Source: Cristatella mucedo (Eukaryota; Bryozoa; Phylactolaemata; Cristatellidae). From it: 64,000 nucleotides of DNA. Below are positions 59,360-64,000 of this stretch, piece after piece; position 1 is the stretch's first letter; each line of letters starts with the position of its first letter. Location: the NCBI GenBank assembly GCA_009760855.2, contig WPIO01000002.1:8989501-9053500 (forward strand), written 5' to 3'. The position numbers and the translations under genes are program-made. The notes below the pieces were generated by a model. The model did no database searches. It was not told the DNA's origin and saw only the letters and a list, made by a program, of their open reading frames with translations.

Positions 59360-60236
59360 AATGCGTAAAACCTCGCATAACCCCACAATTTCTGGCATTG
59401 CAGGCTCACCCTCTGCCAGAAACAAAGATCACATCAGCTCCACAGTCAAGTCTGCCTACTTTCAGCTACATAACATGGCTACAATTCGGGCTTGTCTAGA
59501 CAGAGATACCACATCTAAATTGATCCATGCATTTTCGACATCGCACCTTGACTTCTCTAACTCACTGCCTGCTGGCCTACCGGCACGTGCAATCAAGCGC
59601 TTACAGCTGGTGCAAAACTCTGCAGCAAGGCTTCTCTGTCACGGGCGTCGCAGTTGCCATAGTATACCACTTTTTGCCGACCTGCACTGGCTCTCAGTCA
59701 AGCAACACATCTACTTCAAGGTTTTGTCGCTCACTTGTAGTTTCCTTCATTTTTTGGCTCCAGCCTACCTATAAGATCTACTTCCCCGCTAGGATAAGCA
59801 TCGCACACCCACTTTTCGGGATCTAACTGTTTACCAATACCTTGTACAAACCTCAAATCCTGTGGAGATCGTGTCTTTAGTTCGTATGCTCCCAAAGCCT
59901 AGAACTCACTCCCGACCTGTGTCACGACATCTCCTGACTTGTCCACATTTAAAAAGAAACTAAAACTGCAGCTATTTATGACAGCATTTAATGAGTCACC
60001 GTGATTCGTCTTTTATGTGCTTGTGCGTGCTGACACTGCATGCTGCCACTAACCACACTTGCATGCTGACCCTGTGCATGTCACAGCTAGCCATGTTATT
60101 CTTGTTGTTTGTTGAGCATACTACCACTAACCATTCGATCGTGCTTCCTTTGCTGCTAATGTAAAGCACCTAGAATGAGAATGAGTTCTCTGAGGGCGCT
60201 GTATCAAATTTATTATTATTATTCTTATTAAGATAC
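59360..60236 (+). mobile_element. Family 1 LINE copy R with chimeric 5' segment
   Basis: Begins with the segment shared with copy D (TISGIAGSPSARNKDH), then STVKSAYFQLHNMATIRACL and the ORF2 C-terminus (FSTSHLDFSNSLPAGLPARA, LHWLSVKQHIYFKVLSLTC). The 3' region, hairpin (60,160-60,210) and TTATTATTATT tail follow. It lies upstream of, and opposite to, the RBR gene, probably in an intron. Confidence 0.82.
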
Positions 60237-60564
60237 ATGCCGATAGTCCAGAGAGGCATTTCGCAGTCTAGGAGCCAGGATTATTTATCTAGGGATAAAA
60301 GACCTGAAAATTAATGTAGTTTATGTAAGGAGCTAGACCCAAAAGATGGTCATGTACGCAGGGCTAGATCTGCTACTAATGAACAATTATTGCACATTAT
60401 CATAGTGTTTAATCCACACAGACTCGGCGGTTGCTCATCGAGTGGAAATAAGACATCATTTCGTCGTTGCTGGCAGTCAGGGAGGGGGTGTAGCGCCCTG
60501 CCGCCAAGCTCTGCCATCGGGCATGGAGTTGGAGTGAGCAGCAACACACTGAACTACTGCCACC
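60237..60564. other. Intergenic or intronic, nothing recognised
   Basis: A segment at about 60,415-60,500 is similar to 26,345-26,430 (ctcggcggttgctcatcgag against ctcggtggctgctcattgag), so it is a repeat of unknown kind. Confidence 0.35.
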
Positions 60565-60566
60565 CT

Positions 60567-60698
60567 AATAATAAAAATAATACACTTGATAAAGCGCCCT
60601 CGGAGAACTCAAACTCTTTCTACGCGCTTTTTACATCTGCTACAAAGAAAACACGATCGAATGGTGAGTGGTATCATGCTTGATAAACAGCATGACCC
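60567..60698 (-). mobile_element. Family 1 LINE, short 3' copy S
   Basis: Tail (aataataaaaataata), hairpin (gcgccctcggagaactcaaa ... cgcgctt) and about 60 bases of 3' region, ending at a G run (60,700-60,710). Confidence 0.75.
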
Positions 60699-61273
60699 GG
60701 GGGGGGGGGGTTAAACATATTTATAGGGTTTTGCCTAATGCACAGCTTTATTCGGGGCGTCTGCAAGCTTACACGCTCGATTCAAGGCAGCAATAAGAAA
60801 GTAGCAGTGAATTGGGGCAGAATTTGAACAACAGAGCTATGAGCATGGTGACAGTGTAGCAAAGAGTTGCTAAGCAGCTATCCATTGTAGGGTCACGCGA
60901 TGACCAGCTAAGCAACAGGATCAACAGCATCAAAGAGATCAAGGGCCGATAGGATCTAATAGTATTTGAATAGGATCTGAGTACACAGGGAGGCACACAG
61001 TTGTTGCAAAAACTCGGCTTCGCATGGAAGAGGTTAGCCAAGGCAGGCCTTGAAGTTTTGATAGATATGTCACACGTGTACGTTGTTCCACAGAAGCCGT
61101 CAAATTATGTATCTTTAGGGATAGCAAATTACATCTCTCACACATTTAGAGACTAGCGCCTCGAGATGCGGTAGCATTTGATGGCAGCTCTGCTGCCGAC
61201 GGAATGAGCTATGGGTCTCACGCACAATCGCCAATGCTGCAGCTGCTCTGAAGCAGGCAACTGGCAGCAAGGC
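60699..61273. other. Intergenic or intronic, nothing recognised
   Basis: A 90-codon minus-strand frame (61,041-60,769) has a hydrophobic stretch but no recognised motif. Confidence 0.3.
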
Positions 61274-61360
61274 CTATAATAATAATAATAATAATGTACT
61301 TGATAAAGCACCCTCAAAGAACTTAATCTCTTTCTAGGCGCTTTGCATTTGCTGCAAAGG
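61274..61360 (-). mobile_element. Family 1 LINE, 3' end only (copy T)
   Basis: AAT tail (61,277-61,295) and hairpin (gcaccctcaaagaacttaat ... ctaggcgctt), then cut off. Confidence 0.75.
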
Positions 61361-61629
61361 GTGGGCACGTCTTGCTATTGAGCTCCACAGCACCAGGAGT
61401 GACCTGTCAAAGCACCGTGAACAATCAAGTTATCTCAGCTGACATTAGCAGCACTAGTAGTATGGATTCATGCTCCAGATGACATCAACCAGCGTTTTGT
61501 GACTTACGTTGCCTAGAAGGATAGACGGCCGAACTGCAGGACGGCACACTGCGCACCACGTCACACGACAGCTGAACACGACCGCTGTCGGTGGCTGACT
61601 TCTCTGCAACGCATGCAAAGGGTGCAAAA

Positions 61630-62399
61630 CTATCCTGGAGCATACTTAATGTCAATCTCACTGCACAGCCGACGGTACAGCCTAAAGGTTTGACCACAAA
61701 TAGACAAACAGCACTTTCTACCTGCTTCAGATGCCAAACGGGAGTGGGCGATCGTAGGGTCAACATCGGCTGGGCTTTTACGTCGGCGGCGTCGGCTTCC
61801 GCCGTTTGCATTCTTTGGCTCCTTTCCCAGAGAATGGGCGTTCATGTATCTCTCTGAGGTCCTGCTCTTTTGCGAGCCGGAATTGGAGTAAAAAGCCGTG
61901 CAAGTTCGGCCGCTGCTCGAACTGGGACGAAGATGATGCTCCAGCAGCTTTACCTGAGTAGACAGATGACACAGCGTCACGCAAGCCTTCGAGCTCCGAA
62001 CAAACCAAATTGGGACCTGCAGTCTTTCTGGGTCGAGCTGCAGCACCAAGCGGGAATTCAAGGCGCCATCAGCTGACATGGCACACTCACTCAGGCAGAA
62101 GGACTCGCCACGCCTACCTGCCAGTCGGTTTCGTCTGCCAGCGGAAACAACTCGTCCCTGATGCATTCGGCGATCTTCCATCGGCCCTTCTTGTTTAGCG
62201 AGAACTCGACGTCATCCGGAGGCAGAGCCGTGCTCAGGCCTCCGAGAAGGTCATCGAGCGCTGCTCTGTCGACCGGCAAAGCCGATGCAGTGCTGCAGCG
62301 CAGGAAGGCGTATCTGCGGCCGAGCACTCGCCCGGAACCTCGTAGCGTCCTGCCCGTGTTGAGGCCATCGTGGCCAGGCTTGGATGTCTTGAGCACCAT
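61630..62399 (-). CDS. Minus-strand coding segments, possible 5' exons of the RBR gene
   Basis: One open segment starts at an ATG at 62,399 (MVLKTSKPGHDGLNTGRTLR), contains FSLNKKGRWKIAECIRDELF, and ends at DETDWQ before a possible donor (cag|gtaggc, 62,122). A second starts after an acceptor near 62,090 and reads SRLVLQLDPERLQVPIWFVR, a Ser-rich part and a basic run (GGSRRRRRKS, near 61,790). GC content and the lack of stops fit coding sequence, in line with the RBR exons downstream. The intron between the two segments would be only about 32-50 bases. No domain is recognised. It could be a separate gene. Confidence 0.4.
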
Positions 62400-63283
62400 G
62401 GCGAGAGGGTAGCTTTACTCGGTGGCTCGAATGCAGAAAAGCAGGTACGGTTTCGGCTCGATGCCAATCTAGCGTTTCCAAGCCACCAGGGAGCAGTCGC
62501 CTACGGGTCTGAGCTGTAGTCACTCTGGAGAACATGCACGCGGCAGCGGCTATAAATAGGACCTTATGGAGCAGAGTTGCACCACAACGAGCCATGCCGG
62601 TTGCACAAGCAGCCATCACAACACCAGGTAGAGGAGCACCTGAAGAACAGTCTTTGTTAAAACGGTTTTTTAATACTTTTAGCTTTATATAAAAGCTTTA
62701 TAACTATTTATTGAACGTATCACACATTTTTAATATATGTGAAATTCCAGATCAGAAGTCACGGTTTGCAATGGCGCTGGGGGCGGAATGGAGTTATCCC
62801 CCTTCCCTCCCCCCCCCCCGTTAGTCGCCTTGTCAGTTTTTGATTCGACTCTGTAATTCTTACCAAGCAGTAGAACGTGTTAACTATTTTTCAGATCGTC
62901 GAAGTGCTCTAAGATGACACGATTCGTTTCAATTTGGCACGCGAGGAAGCTCTAACGAGAAGGAAGGAGTCCATCTCACGAGCTAGAAGTGAGGTGAATC
63001 TAAGCTCTTCCAATAATAGCGTCGAGAAACAGATGTCTTTTTCTCCGAAGCGTTACAGGCCGAGGCCATGTTGTTTTCCTAATTTAGTTGAAAATTGCTT
63101 GAAGCTCAATTTAAATTGCGTGAGTGCATGGTTGGAGCGTTAGCAGGTCACTAAGACATACGGCCAACTACTGTTAGGACTGTAGCTGATAGTTAGCCTA
63201 TGAACAGGCTTTCAAATCGTTCTTAATATCCGACCAACCTTCTCAAACATATGGCAGAGAGAGATAAAGATATAGAGAGATAA

Positions 63284-63320
<37 letters not shown>

Positions 63321-64000
63321 ACAAGAGACCAGCGTGTACTGGCCAGGCCTTCAACCGACCCGAAAGATCAGTTCATCCGGCTTTCTTTGTATCATACACC
63401 GCTTCAGCACGCTCGTCGGTAACCGACTTTGGCTTACTTATTTCCAAATGACGCCTCTGCTTAGCTGAGTTACTCTATCCACCAATCACGTAGTGAGCTG
63501 ATTTTCTGCTTGCAGTTTGAAAAATAGAAGGCAGAGGGTAAACAGGTCAAGAATTAAGCATGAGTCAGATTATAAATAATGGTGGAATCAATGGCGTGAG
63601 TAAGGATGGGCAAGGCTTGAAGGATATAAGGAGCGCAAGCTTTCGTAATCGGTTATCAAAATAGGTTCAAAATATAGCGTACTGAAGTCTTCAAAAATTG
63701 TTGAGGGCGTTGCAGCTAACTGATAGAGGAAATACGATAACAATTTCTAGTACATGGAGTGGTGCAATGTCCCGCGATTATGAACTACAAGCTTGACAAC
63801 TGATTTTGACCAGAGGACTGGTCATAAAATAGCCACGATTAGCAGAGGCTTATGAGCAGTAAGATATACGATTCTGAATGGATGAGATTATTGTATGGCT
63901 CATGACCTGGCAACTACATCAGGAAAGAGCCTGCCCACAGCCAGGCTCTGTAACTATTGCGGGGTAACCGCTCTGCCGGTCAGTGAGTTCTAGAGCTAAG
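62400..64000. other. Right end of window, no recognised gene
   Basis: Contains a C run near 62,810-62,818, a GA-rich microsatellite at 63,247-63,317, and short open frames without motifs. A possible upstream region of the coding segments at 61.6-62.4 kb. Confidence 0.4.
63247..63317 (+). repeat. (GA)n microsatellite
   Basis: Imperfect agagagata units pass into a pure (GA)n run of about 35 bases at 63,283-63,317. Confidence 0.95.

Overview
The window is invertebrate animal (metazoan) genomic DNA. Genes are split by GT-AG introns, promoters have TATA boxes, and most of the sequence is decayed transposable elements. The species cannot be named from sequence alone; a lophotrochozoan or flatworm-like host is only a guess.

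Bases 1 to about 17,500 are AT-rich and hold a decayed endogenous DNA virus of the Maverick/Polinton/adintovirus kind. Recognisable parts are a double-jelly-roll major capsid protein (about 12.5-14.1 kb), a minor capsid protein with a parvovirus-like phospholipase A2 domain (5.15-5.75 kb), a probable penton-like protein (8.06-11.17 kb, split by a hAT transposon), a retroviral-type integrase (16.3-17.2 kb), a YqaJ/lambda-type exonuclease (14.2-14.9 kb), a phage-type HNH endonuclease (4.77-5.08 kb) and three blocks of phage tail-fibre-like repeats. All have frameshifts or stops, and several have lost catalytic residues. DNA polymerase B and the packaging ATPase are not seen; they may lie beyond the left edge. 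Two Tigger-like elements, one nearly intact hAT element and three LINE fragments were inserted into it.

From 17.5 to 53.3 kb the DNA is mainly a graveyard of one LINE family (CR1/L2 type, called family 1 here). Its 3' end carries a conserved terminal hairpin followed by a TTA-type microsatellite. A second LINE family (family 2, three copies) and a tRNA-derived SINE (three copies) also occur. Two paralogous five-coding-exon genes for secreted C-type lectins lie in this region, at 32.2-35.5 kb (minus) and 43.1-45.2 kb (plus). They share exon sizes, intron phases, a non-coding first exon and a TATA promoter, so they arose by duplication. They point away from the shared interval or towards it depending on the gene end considered: their 3' ends face outward and their 5' ends face each other.

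From 54.6 to at least 59.3 kb, on the minus strand and GC-rich, is an Ariadne-like RBR (RING-IBR-RING) E3 ubiquitin ligase gene of at least eight exons with consistent splice phases. More minus-strand coding segments at 61.6-62.4 kb may be its upstream exons. Its introns hold LINE copies and a G tract of about 40 bases. The last 1.3 kb holds only a GA repeat and no recognised gene.
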